Notes under the pieces: generated by a model
Databases searched by the model: none
What the model saw: only the letters and a program-made list of their open reading frames with translations
Told to the model about the DNA's origin: nothing
Translations under genes and position numbers: made by a program
Part shown: one piece after another, positions 1-7,621 of the stretch
Layout: each line of letters starts with the position of its first letter
How positions within the stretch are numbered: position 1 is the first letter of the stretch
DNA from: Collinsella sp.
Lineage (GTDB): Bacteria > Actinomycetota > Coriobacteriia > Coriobacteriales > Coriobacteriaceae
Direction: 5' to 3'
Assembly (NCBI GenBank): GCA_018378775.1
Contig: JAGZWV010000009.1
Location: forward strand, 1 to 47,711
Length of the DNA: 47,711 nucleotides

Positions 1-593
1 TCAAATGCGCGCGCAATGCCGTGCGGTCCGCGACAGTTCGCTTGTGCATATGCACGCAATTCTTCACGCTCGACACCGTACTCACGAGCCAACCCGTCGA
101 CATAGCCTAGTGCATATCGAAAAGCGCTCGTTCGGGCGATGTCGACCACCGTGTGATATGGATCCGTTAACGTAAACGGGCCGAGCTGCCATACGTCGCC
201 CGGCCGCCAGCGTCGGTATTCAACGAATTCGTACATATCGCGTCTGGTGGAACGCGGTAGCAGCACTTGCACCCTGTCGAGAAGCGAATATGCAGAACCG
301 ATGCCATAGAGCAGTGCCGCCGTTGCTCCACAAAACACGGCATCCGGTTCAACGACTGCAATAGCGGATGCCAATTGAAAGATGCGATCTTCGACGCCGA
401 GGCCATTCCAATACGCGGAATCAGCGTAGACATGGTTGTAGAGTCGAATAATCATCTCTTTTTGCATGAGCGCGTAGGCACAGCGTTCATCCCATTTTTT
501 GGTAGCTACAAACAGGTGCCCGCCATGATGGGCCTCGAATAACCGGAAGAATAGCTCTGCTTGCGATTTGGAACAGCGTTTATCATGACTCAT
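1..593 (-). CDS. AbiEi-like / putative type IV antitoxin-family protein, truncated by window edge
   Basis: An uninterrupted minus-strand frame runs from ATG at 593 to the window edge, about 197 codons with no stop. It begins MSHDKRCSKSQAELFFRLF. The layout resembles AbiEi-type proteins. There is an N-terminal helical part; a segment VFCGATAALLYGIGS where the family has its TAALLHG-like motif; a middle block VQVLLPRSTRRD; then GPFTLTDPYHTVVDIART, matching the family's 'T.p.RTvvDlAR' signature; and finally CRGPHGIARA near the edge. AbiEi proteins are antitoxin/transcription regulators of the AbiE system. No AbiEii nucleotidyltransferase toxin is visible, so toxin-antitoxin function is not shown. 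ATG at 605 is an in-frame alternative start, but neither start has a strong ribosome binding site. Base composition is less GC-rich than the rest of the window, which suggests an accessory gene. The family call is moderate; that the frame is coding is fairly sure. Confidence 0.6.
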   Translation of the reverse strand, partial: MSHDKRCSKSQAELFFRLFEAHHGGHLFVATKKWDERCAYALMQKEMIIRLYNHVYADSAYWNGLGVEDRIFQLASAIAVVEPDAVFCGATAALLYGIGSAYSLLDRVQVLLPRSTRRDMYEFVEYRRWRPGDVWQLGPFTLTDPYHTVVDIARTSAFRYALGYVDGLAREYGVEREELRAYAQANCRGPHGIARAF

Positions 594-777
594 TTTCGAC
601 CCCATGGTCTCGAGGGGGAGTGAATGGCACTACGCTATCCCATATTTGGTCCGCCAGACCTTGCCATGAACTGACCAAAAGCTTGACGGGGCAGGTCAGA
701 GTCATGAGTCGGAGCCAAACATATCGGCAAACGGTTGATTAGTGCCCCTCGGCGGCACTAAAAACCACCCTTACAGA

Positions 778-846
778 AAGTTGCGGTGAAATAGTTCCTG
801 AAAGGCTCGAATAAGCCTAAATCCAGGAACTATTTCACCGCAACTT
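778..846. repeat. Palindromic repeat, TTGCGGTGAAATA family, copy 1
   Basis: A perfect 23-bp inverted repeat: left arm 778-800 (AAGTTGCGGTGAAATAG...) and right arm 824-846. The 23-base centre contains a smaller hairpin, AGGCT/AGCCT. The element lies 15 bases past the 3' end of the PIN toxin gene. It shares the half-site TTGCGGTGAAATA and arm sequence AGTTCCT with copy 2 near 23225. No T-tract follows on either strand, so it is not a standard terminator. Confidence 0.85.
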
Positions 847-860
847 AGGAGGGGATGGGG

Positions 861-1337
861 TTAGCTGCGGGGGCGGTGGCGGAGTTTGTCGATGGTGGAG
901 TCGGTGCTTCGGCTGCGGGCTTCGGCGGCGAGGTCGCGAGCATCGGCGGCGGTTTGGCACTTGCGACGGTAATCGATCATGCCTTGGATGATGGGCTTGC
1001 CAAAGCTCACGACATCATCGTTGTAGATGGCGGTTCGGGCTGCGAGGAGGCAGTCGGTAAAGTCCATATGGGTCTTGCCGAAGAGTTTGACGGCAAGGGC
1101 GACAACGGTGGGCTCGTCGACCATGACGTCATCGAGCAGCCTTTTCATGGCCGCAGCAATTTCAACGCGGGGAACCTTATAGACGTCGCGCAGCGTGACC
1201 ACGACGCGCGTGATGATTTCGGGGTAGACACGTGCGGTGCGCGTGGCGATGACCTTGGCAGCGCGCGGTGACAGGACCTCGTCGTCGTCAAGCAGGTAGC
1301 GAAGGATGACGGTCTCGTCGATGATGGTGCTACTCAT
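861..1337 (-). CDS. PIN-domain toxin-like protein (VapC-like), possibly degenerate active site
   Basis: A 158-residue PIN-fold protein. The N-terminus IIDETVILRYLLDDD matches the PIN opening strand with the first metal-binding Asp (D7). The later HMDFTDCLLAA block supplies the usual Asp pair. PIN toxins are Mg-dependent ribonucleases that cut tRNA, rRNA or mRNA. Two positions look wrong in a manual alignment: the conserved Glu in the 'EvvyVL' helix appears as Arg44 (ITRVVVTL), and the closing TFD motif reads SFG. It may therefore be a weak or dead nuclease. The ATG at 1337 overlaps the end of the upstream antitoxin gene by 8 bases, the translational coupling typical of toxin-antitoxin pairs. 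The C-terminal 40 residues are charged and unlike the core fold. Fold confidence is good; activity is uncertain. Confidence 0.8.
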   Translation of the reverse strand: MSSTIIDETVILRYLLDDDEVLSPRAAKVIATRTARVYPEIITRVVVTLRDVYKVPRVEIAAAMKRLLDDVMVDEPTVVALAVKLFGKTHMDFTDCLLAARTAIYNDDVVSFGKPIIQGMIDYRRKCQTAADARDLAAEARSRSTDSTIDKLRHRPRS

Positions 1338-1653
1338 GGATATCTACTTCCTCGGGACCCAAAACCGACTCGTCGCTTTCTGTGGCTAGGTATTCAATCC
1401 AGGCATTGCGCTCCTCGGAGCGGCGATTGGGGTCCCCATATGCTTTGAGCAGTCCATAGGCGGACATGCCGTCCTTGGAGCGCACGGCGACCGGCTGAAA
1501 GGGGAGCTTGCGCATCAAAATACTCTGCGCGAAAAATAGACGGACAGCCTCGGCGAGCGATGTGCCCATGGCGTCGTAGAGACGCTCGGCATGCTGCTTG
1601 TCTTCCTCGCGAATGCGCACCTGCAGGATGGCTCGTTTTTGAGTCGATGACAT
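1330..1653 (-). CDS. RelB/DinJ-type ribbon-helix-helix antitoxin
   Basis: A 107-residue protein starting at ATG 1653, with GGGAGG six bases upstream. Residues of about 8-45 (ILQVRIREEDKQHAERLYDA, then GTSLAEAVRLFF and a terminal LPF) match the RelB/DinJ ribbon-helix-helix dimerisation and DNA-binding domain. The acidic C-terminal half (SDESVLGPEEVDIHE) is probably the flexible toxin-neutralising tail. RelB/DinJ antitoxins usually pair with RelE/YafQ-type RNases, but here the overlapping partner is a PIN protein, a hybrid arrangement. It probably represses its own promoter through the inverted repeats at 1680-1717. Confidence 0.85.
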   Translation of the reverse strand: MSSTQKRAILQVRIREEDKQHAERLYDAMGTSLAEAVRLFFAQSILMRKLPFQPVAVRSKDGMSAYGLLKAYGDPNRRSEERNAWIEYLATESDESVLGPEEVDIHE

Positions 1654-1679
1654 CACTGGCCTCCCTTAATGAGCGTGCA

Positions 1680-1717
1680 ATTTGAATAGTCAAATACAAC
1701 ATCGGCTAATAATAGCC
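1680..1717 (-). promoter_or_regulatory. Candidate autoregulatory operator of the antitoxin-toxin pair
   Basis: Two short inverted repeats lie just upstream of the antitoxin start: ATTTGA-ATAG-TCAAAT (1680-1695) and GGCTA-ATAA-TAGCC (1704-1717). Both have a 4-base centre and their centres are about 23 bases apart, roughly two helix turns. Paired palindromes of this kind suit ribbon-helix-helix dimers. The surrounding DNA is AT-rich, as expected of a promoter. Repressor binding is inferred. Confidence 0.45.
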
Positions 1718-2081
1718 AATCTTACAACCACTACTTTATTGCACTAGAGTAATTGAGTGTAAACGATATTACAAACGTACTACATCTTTCAGAAACGAGC
1801 GTGAAATCTCCCTTGGATGTACGCATGTAATACACTCACCTTTATAGCTTCTAGAGAATAATTCCAACCTGCCAAAACCCCTGCAATACACCCGTATTGC
1901 AGGGCCTATGCTCAAGTTTGCCCCCTGCAACTGCGTATATTTAACCTGTATATCGTTGGAGAAACTCTACCGAGTGCCTGTTTCGCCGCATGCGCTCGAT
2001 ACGCCGATGCCAGGCCACGGGCGGCTTGGGGCAACGTCGACAGGGTCTCTCCGGCATGGGATTCAGGAGGGAGTGAACAAC
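1718..2081 (+). promoter_or_regulatory. Divergent intergenic region and leader of the formate hydrogenlyase operon
   Basis: An AT-rich stretch of about 160 bases (1718-1877) is followed by a perfect 11-bp inverted repeat with a 4-base centre (1879-1889 / 1894-1904, arm CCCTGCAATAC). The partial half-site CCCCTGCAA recurs at about 1923. The segment from about 1950 to 2055 is GC-rich and can fold: GTTGGAGA pairs with TCTCCGGC (two G-U pairs), enclosing ACTC-TACC-GAGT and GCCTG...CAGGC. This looks like a structured 5' leader ending just before the ribosome binding site AGGAGG (2065-2070). I could not match it to a riboswitch class I know. The frame open from 1908 into HydN is probably leader, not protein. 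Confidence 0.4.
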
Positions 2082-2600
2082 ATGGGCAATAAACGAGTCG
2101 TGGCTGATTCTTCACGCTGCATTGGGTGTCAAACCTGTATGGCGGCGTGCATCGAGGCACACGATATTCCCGGCAACATCGCCGCGCCGCGCCTGCGCGT
2201 GACGCGTACGTACGAGATCTCCGCACCGGTGGCTTGCCATCATTGCGAGGATGCCCCGTGCGCGAAGGCCTGTCCTACGGGCGCCTTGTTCTTTGATCCA
2301 AAGAACCATCGCATCGGCGTCAACGAGGACAACTGCATCGGCTGCAAGAGCTGCGTCATGGCATGCCCCTTTGGCGCCGTGAGCGTGGCGACCACGCAGG
2401 TCCCCGTCTTGATGGGTGACGTGCGAGTGGGTTCGCAGACTAAGAGCTTCGTGCTCAAGTGCGACCTGTGCGTGGACCGTCCCGGCGGTCCGGCATGTGC
2501 CGAGGCGTGTCCGACCAAGGGCCTCACCCTGGTAGACGAGGAGCGTCTGGCAGAACTGACTGCCGAGCGTGCCCGCGCCACCATCGAAAACGAGGCGTAA
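2082..2600 (+). CDS. hydN: HydN-like electron transfer protein, four 4Fe-4S clusters
   Basis: A 172-residue soluble polyferredoxin of the HydN/HycB/DmsB family. Four cysteine groups are visible in order: CIGCQTCMAAC near the N-terminus; CHHCEDAPCAKACP; CIGCKSCVMACP; and CDLC...CAEACP towards the C-terminus. This is the usual arrangement for four [4Fe-4S] clusters. HydN-type proteins carry electrons from formate dehydrogenase H. It is the first gene of the operon, 74 bases before fdhF, so FdhF is its likely partner. The start is taken as ATG 2082 because the upstream frame lacks similarity and AGGAGG lies at 2065-2070; the spacing is a little long, and GTG 2073 would be too close. No signal peptide, so it acts in the cytoplasm. 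Confidence 0.88.
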   Translation: MGNKRVVADSSRCIGCQTCMAACIEAHDIPGNIAAPRLRVTRTYEISAPVACHHCEDAPCAKACPTGALFFDPKNHRIGVNEDNCIGCKSCVMACPFGAVSVATTQVPVLMGDVRVGSQTKSFVLKCDLCVDRPGGPACAEACPTKGLTLVDEERLAELTAERARATIENEA

Positions 2601-2674
2601 GCGTCGGGCGACAGGCCCAATGATTGTCAAATAAGTACCGAGTATTCGGTAGCAGAGAAAGGAAGGAGGGTGTC

Positions 2675-4897
2675 ATGGAGAAGCATAAAGTGATTTGCCC
2701 GTACTGCGGCGCCGGTTGCCAGTTTAACCTCTTGGTCCAAAACGGCCAGGTCGTGGGTACCGAACCGCTCAACGGCATCACCAATCAGGGCGAGCTGTGC
2801 CTTAAGGGCATGAGCGGCTACGACTTCATCAACGACACCAAGATCTTGACTCCTCGCGTACTGCACCCGATGATCCGTCGCACCAAGGGCGCGGATCTTG
2901 AGCGCGTAAGCTGGGACGAGGCACTGGATTTCACCGCATCTAAGATGCAGGCCATAATTGACGAATATGGTCCTAACGCTGTCATGACCACCGGCTCTTC
3001 GCGAGGCGGCGGCAATGAGGCGAACTACGTCATGCAGAAGTTTACGCGTGCGTGCATCGGCACCCACAGCGTAGACAACTGCGCCCGTACTTGACACGGC
3101 CCTACTGTCCTCGGTCTGATGGACACGGTTGGTTCAGGTTGCATGTCATGCTCCATCCCCGGTATGGAGGATGCGGGCTGCATTTTCCTCTTCGGCTATA
3201 ACCCTGCCGATTCGCACCCCATCGTCGCAAGGCGTATCGTGCGAGCCAAAGAAAAGGGTTGCAAGATCATCGTCGCCGACCCGCGCCATATCGAAACCGC
3301 GCGTATCGCCGATCTCTACCTTCCGATCAAGAACGGTTGCAACGTTGCGTTCCTCAACGCCTTTGCCAACTGCTTGGTCAACGATGGCCTCTACGACAAG
3401 GAATTCGTCGCCGAGCACACGAACGGCTTTGACGAGTGGTGGGAGACCATCAAGAACTACACTCCCGAATCCGTACAGGACATCACGGGTGTCGAGCCCG
3501 CGTTGATCCACCAAGCTGCCGAGATGTACGCCACGGCGAAGCCTTCCGCCATCATTGGCTGGGGCATGGGCGTATGCCAGCAGAAGCAGAACCTGAAGAC
3601 GGTGCACACCATCGCCTCCATCGCCTGCGTTGCCGGCCAGATCGGCAAACCCAACTCCGGCCTCGCGCCCGTGCGTGGCCAGAACAACGTCCAGGGCTCC
3701 TGCGATATGGGCATGCTGCCCAACCTGTACCCTGGCTATCAAAAGGTCACCGACCCGGCCGCGCGCGCCAAGTTCGCCAAAGCCTGGGGCGTGCCCGAGG
3801 AGAAGCTGCCTCTCGAGGAGGGCTACAAGCTCACCGACCTGGGTCACCTGGTTGACGAGGGCAAGGTGCACTGCTTCTACAACTACGGCGAGGACCCGGT
3901 GCAGACCGAGCCCGATTCGGCCGGTATGCGCAAGACGCTCTCCGAGCTGGATCTGTTCATTTGCCAGGACATCTTTATGACGCAGACGACCATGCTCGCC
4001 GACGTCATCCTGCCTGCCACCTCTTGGGGCGAGCACGAGGGTGTCTTTACCGCATCCGACCGTAGCTTCCAGCACTTTGACGCGGCTGTTCCGCCCAAGG
4101 GCGAGTGCCGTCACGACTGGGAGATCTTTGCCGACCTGTCCACGCGCATGGGCTACCCCATGCACTACGACAACACCGAGCAGATCTGGAACGAGTGCAT
4201 TAGCCTGTGCCCCAACTTTGTGGGCGCGACCTACGAGAAGATGGCTCCCGAGGGCGGCTACGCACAGTGGCCCGTCAAGAGCACCGATGTGAACGACCAT
4301 GGCACCCCCGACATGTTCGCGGGCGGCAAGTTCACTACCAAGGACGGTCGTGCCAACCTGATGGCGCACGACTGGGAGGCGCCCTCCGAGCTTCCCGACG
4401 ATGAGTACCCGCTCATCCTTTGCACCGTCCGCGAGGTCGGCCACTACAGCTGCCGTTCGATGACCGGCAACTGCAAGACGCTGGCACTGCTTGCCGACGA
4501 GCCCGGCTTCGTTCGCATGAATCCCGCGGACGCGAAGGCCCGCGGCATCAAGAACGGCGACATCGTCTCGATTCACAGCCGCCGCGGCCAGGTTTACAGC
4601 CGCGCGGACGTGTCCGACCGTATCAACAAGGGCACGGTCTACATGACCTACCAGTGGTGGATCGGCAAGTGCAACGAGCTGACCATGCACAAGGTCGACC
4701 CGGTCTCGCACACGCCCGAGGACAAGTTCTCTGCCTGCCAGGTCGACGCCATCGCCGACCAGGTGTGGGCCGAGGGCGAGGTGGAGCGTCAGTACACCGA
4801 GCTCAAGCAGGCTCTGGTGGACGCAGCCGCTCCCCAGGATGTTGAGCCCGGCGCCGCCAAGTTCGACGACGAGACGCACGTGAACCAAATCGTGTAG
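2675..4897 (+). CDS. fdhF: Formate dehydrogenase H, selenocysteine-containing (UGA read-through at 3092-3094)
   Basis: A 740-residue molybdopterin oxidoreductase if TGA at 3092-3094 is decoded as selenocysteine. It oxidises formate to CO2, with Mo-bis-MGD and one [4Fe-4S] cluster. The N-terminal cluster motif is CPYCGAGC plus GELCLKG, giving Cys8, 11, 15 and 42 and Lys44, the same numbering as in Escherichia coli FdhF. The TGA codon is residue 140, again as in E. coli, in the context NCART-U-HGPT with the catalytic His next. Downstream the frame continues without a break through recognisable molybdopterin domains (IIGWGMGVCQQ, ILPATSWGEHEG, GHYSCRSMTGNC). A SECIS hairpin follows the TGA directly. 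Start ATG 2675 has GGAAGGAGGG upstream. There is no Tat signal, so the protein is cytoplasmic, as expected for a formate hydrogenlyase subunit. A strong hairpin terminator follows. Confidence 0.97.
3092..3125 (+). promoter_or_regulatory. Selenocysteine UGA codon and bacterial SECIS element
   Basis: TGA at 3092-3094 is followed by a hairpin: TGTCC (3106-3110) pairs perfectly with GGACA (3121-3125) around the loop TCGGTCTGAT. The loop carries GGTCT, and its GGT begins 22 bases from the first base of TGA, the same position as in the E. coli fdhF SECIS as I recall it. This element binds SelB in the mRNA and recruits Sec-tRNA. The hairpin lies inside the coding frame. Confidence 0.93.
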
Positions 4898-4918
4898 TCC
4901 CGTTCTCGTTGGCTTTTT

Positions 4919-4960
4919 GGGCCGGGCGTCCAAGCGCATCGGACGCCCGGCCCGTTATTT
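4919..4960 (+). terminator. Hairpin terminator or attenuator between fdhF and hyfA
   Basis: A perfect 13-bp stem (4919-4931 / 4941-4953, arm GGGCCGGGCGTCC) with a 9-base loop, followed by GTTATTTT. It sits inside an otherwise continuous operon, 15 bases before the next start codon. It probably reduces rather than abolishes read-through, setting the ratio of FdhF to hydrogenase, or it marks a separate hyf transcript. Confidence 0.8.
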
Positions 4961-4975
4961 TGAAAGGAAGTGGGG

Positions 4976-5593
4976 ATGAACCGCTTCATCGATATCAACC
5001 CGGAGAGGTGCATCGGCTGCGGAACATGCCAGTCCGCCTGTGCAGATGCCCACCGGATGCAGGGTCTTCAGGACACGCCGCGTCTGGCGCTCGTGAAGAC
5101 CGGCGGCATTTCGGCCGCCCTGGCCTGCCACCATTGCGAGGGTGCCCCTTGCGCCGAGGTCTGCCCGGTAAACGCCATCGAGCACGATGGCGACCGCATC
5201 CACGTTAAGGAGCAGGAGTGCATCGGGTGCAGGCTGTGCGCCATCGCGTGCCCCTTCGGCGCCATCCATCCGGACGGCACGTCTATTGCCGGTGTCGCAG
5301 GCATGTGCGACCCGACGCCTTCGTATCCTAAGTCCCTGAGCAGCCTGCTTACGTGGGCTCCTGGCCAGTACACCTGCGCCGTCAAGTGCGACCTGTGTGC
5401 CTTCGATCCGGACGGCCCGCATTGTGTGGCGGCGTGCCCCACCAAGGCGCTCACCGTCATGGGCGACGCGGCCGATCGCGAGCTCGACGAGGCCAAGCGC
5501 CTGCGCTCGATCGAAAACGGTCCAGTCGTCGACGTTACCGCTGTGGCCCAGGGCCTGTCCGAGAAAGCAGAAGGGAGCGTAAACAATGGATAG
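4976..5593 (+). CDS. hyfA: HyfA/HycB-like 4Fe-4S electron transfer subunit
   Basis: A 205-residue polyferredoxin, the same length as E. coli HyfA. Cysteine groups in order: CIGCGTCQSAC, CHHCEGAPCAEVCP, CIGCRLCAIACP, and CDLC...CVAACP, binding four [4Fe-4S] clusters. In formate hydrogenlyase this subunit links FdhF to the hydrogenase module. Start ATG 4976 has AAAGGAAG five bases upstream. The end overlaps the start of hyfB by 8 bases, so the two are translationally coupled. It is a paralogue of the HydN-like protein two genes upstream, but longer because of an insert near residues 105-125 (TSIAGVAGMCDPTPSYPKS). Confidence 0.9.
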   Translation: MNRFIDINPERCIGCGTCQSACADAHRMQGLQDTPRLALVKTGGISAALACHHCEGAPCAEVCPVNAIEHDGDRIHVKEQECIGCRLCAIACPFGAIHPDGTSIAGVAGMCDPTPSYPKSLSSLLTWAPGQYTCAVKCDLCAFDPDGPHCVAACPTKALTVMGDAADRELDEAKRLRSIENGPVVDVTAVAQGLSEKAEGSVNNG

Positions 5594-7604
5594 CATGACG
5601 CTGTTTATCGCATCGCTTGCCGTCTCGTGCATCGGTGCGCTCGCCTCGGTTCTGCTGATCAAGGCCGATAACGCCGCCAAGACCGCCGGCTGCCTGATCG
5701 GCGCCGTCGCGGCCGTGCTGTCGTTCATCGCGGGCCTCGAGGCCGTGCTTGGCGACGTTTCGTCCCTCAACACGGTCTTCTTTTTCCCGTTCGCCCGTCT
5801 CGAGCTCTTGCTCAACGGCCTTGCGGGCCTGATCGTGGTCCTCATCTCAATCCTCGCCTTTGCGGGCTTCATCTACGGTCTGTCCTACTTCGATGAGTAC
5901 CCGGGCAAGGTCGGGCGCGCCGGTTTCTTCATGAACACCTTCGTCGCCTCGATGATGCTCGTCATCACCGCCGACAACGTGTTCTGGTTCCTGGTCGCCT
6001 TCGAGCTCATGTCCCTTACGAGCTACTTCCTTGTCGTTATCGAGGAGAACAAGAACTCCATTAGGGGCGGTTGGCTCTACTTCGTCATCGCGCACGTGGG
6101 CTTTGTCCTTATCATGGCGAGCTTCCTGCTCATGACCAACGGCGTGGGCGGTTCCTTCAGCTTCAGTGATTTCCGTACGCATGACTTTGGACCCGCCGTC
6201 TCCTCCGCGTGCTTCGTCCTCGCGTTCTTCGGATTCGGCGCAAAGGCCGGTATCATCCCGCTGCACTCCTGGCTGCCCCAGGCGCACCCCGAGGCGCCGT
6301 CCAACGTGTCCGCCCTCATGTCCGGCGGCATGATCAAGATCGGCATCCTGGGAATCCTCAAGGTCGGTCTCGACCTGCTCGCGGGTTCGGGCGTCCAGCT
6401 CTGGTGGGGCCTCATGGTCCTGGTCTTCGGATCCATCTCGTCGGTCCTGGGCGTCGTCTACGCCCTCCACGAGCACGACATTAAGCGCCTGCTGGCCTAC
6501 CACTCCGTCGAGAACATCGGCATCATCTTGCTCGGTGTCGGCGCGTCCATGACGGCGCACGCCCTGGGCAACGACGTCATCGCGACGATCGCGCTCATGG
6601 CCGCCCTCTACCACACGCTCAACCACGCCATGTTCAAGGGCGAGCTGTTCCTCGGCGCGGGCTCCCTGCTCTATGCCACGGGTACGCGCAACATGGAGAA
6701 GATGGGCGGCCTGTTCCGCCGTATGCCGGTCACGGCCGTCTGCTTCCTCATCGGTGCCCTTGCCATCTCGGCTATCCCGCCGCTCAACGGCTTCGTTTCC
6801 GAGTGGTTCACCTACCAGTCCCTGTTCAACATCTCGACGCTCTCCGACCCGGTCGTCATGGTGTTCGCCGTCGCCTCCGCGGCCGCCCTCGCCATCACCG
6901 GTGCCCTGGCCGTCACGTGCTTCGTGAAGGCCTACGGCGTCTCGTTCGCGAGCAGCCCTCGTTCCCAGGAGGCCGCGAACGCCAAGGAGTCCCCGGCTCC
7001 GATGTTGTTCTCGCAGATGCTCCTCGCGGCCATCTGCGTGGTGCTGGGAATCGGCTCTCCCGTCATCGCCCCGGTTCTGGGCGACGTCGCCCAGAGCGTG
7101 CTTGCCGGCTCTGCCATCACAGCCACCTCGGGCGTGTCTCTGGTGAACGAGATTTCCGGTGCCGCCACCTCCACCCCCGCGATCGCCATCGCGCTCGTGG
7201 TCCTCACCGGCCTCGCGTTCGTGTTGAGGTCCTGCCTCGGCACCAAGGCCCCCGCTAAGAAGACCGACCCTTGGGCGTGCGGCTACGAGCCCAACGAGCA
7301 CATGCCCGTCGTCGCCACGAGCTTCGCGTCAGACGTAGAGCTCTTCATGGGCCCGCTCTACACCCTGCGCGAGGTATGCACCAAGATCTGCTGGTCCATC
7401 GCGCACGTGTTCCAGAAGCTCACCGGTGTCGCCCAGGGCGTTGAGCCCCTGCCCGACCGCTTCCTGGTCGATGCACCGAGCGAGGGTGCCGATAAGCTGG
7501 CCGGCCTCGCCTCCAAGATCGAGGGCGGCAACTACTCCGTATACATCTGCTATATCGTCGCGGCGCTCGTGGTCTTCCTCGTGCTCGCCGTGGTCATGGT
7601 CTAG
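5586..7604 (+). CDS. hyfB: HyfB, proton-translocating-type membrane subunit of hydrogenase 4
   Basis: A 672-residue polytopic membrane protein, the same length as E. coli HyfB. It belongs to the NuoL/MrpA/HycC antiporter-like family. Hydrophobic segments run along the whole protein. The signature GIIPLHSWLPQAHPEAPS, followed by NVSALMSGGMIKIG, marks the conserved core with its buried Lys and His. A long C-terminal extension with a final transmembrane helix resembles HycC/HyfB. Its role is membrane anchoring and probable ion translocation coupled to H2 formation from formate. It overlaps hyfA by 8 bases and is followed 17 bases later by hyfC. Confidence 0.93.
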   Translation: MDSMTLFIASLAVSCIGALASVLLIKADNAAKTAGCLIGAVAAVLSFIAGLEAVLGDVSSLNTVFFFPFARLELLLNGLAGLIVVLISILAFAGFIYGLSYFDEYPGKVGRAGFFMNTFVASMMLVITADNVFWFLVAFELMSLTSYFLVVIEENKNSIRGGWLYFVIAHVGFVLIMASFLLMTNGVGGSFSFSDFRTHDFGPAVSSACFVLAFFGFGAKAGIIPLHSWLPQAHPEAPSNVSALMSGGMIKIGILGILKVGLDLLAGSGVQLWWGLMVLVFGSISSVLGVVYALHEHDIKRLLAYHSVENIGIILLGVGASMTAHALGNDVIATIALMAALYHTLNHAMFKGELFLGAGSLLYATGTRNMEKMGGLFRRMPVTAVCFLIGALAISAIPPLNGFVSEWFTYQSLFNISTLSDPVVMVFAVASAAALAITGALAVTCFVKAYGVSFASSPRSQEAANAKESPAPMLFSQMLLAAICVVLGIGSPVIAPVLGDVAQSVLAGSAITATSGVSLVNEISGAATSTPAIAIALVVLTGLAFVLRSCLGTKAPAKKTDPWACGYEPNEHMPVVATSFASDVELFMGPLYTLREVCTKICWSIAHVFQKLTGVAQGVEPLPDRFLVDAPSEGADKLAGLASKIEGGNYSVYICYIVAALVVFLVLAVVMV

Positions 7605-7621
7605 AGAGGGGAGAGGATATT

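Noticed and set aside
741..759. AGTGCC/GGCACT hairpin as terminator of the toxin gene
   Set aside because: In the gene's direction the T run lies before the stem, not after it, so it would not work as a standard terminator.
778..846. CRISPR repeat or rho-independent terminator
   Set aside because: Copies are tens of kilobases apart, not in an array, with no cas genes in the window, and none has a T-tract.
1908..2081. N-terminal extension of HydN from ATG 1908
   Set aside because: The extra 58 residues have no family similarity and the region holds a hairpin and leader-like structure; ATG 2082 fits the family start.
3092..3094. TGA in fdhF as a nonsense mutation making a pseudogene
   Set aside because: The frame continues intact for 600 codons, TGA is at the known Sec position, a SECIS follows, and selA, selB and selC are present.
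3146..4939. Long open frame of 597 codons on the minus strand opposite fdhF
   Set aside because: It mirrors codon bias of the real gene (rich in V, L, G, H, D), has no recognisable domain and no ribosome binding site. The same applies to long minus-strand frames opposite hyfB, hyfD, hyfF, gdhA, the molybdenum hydroxylase, tig and valS.
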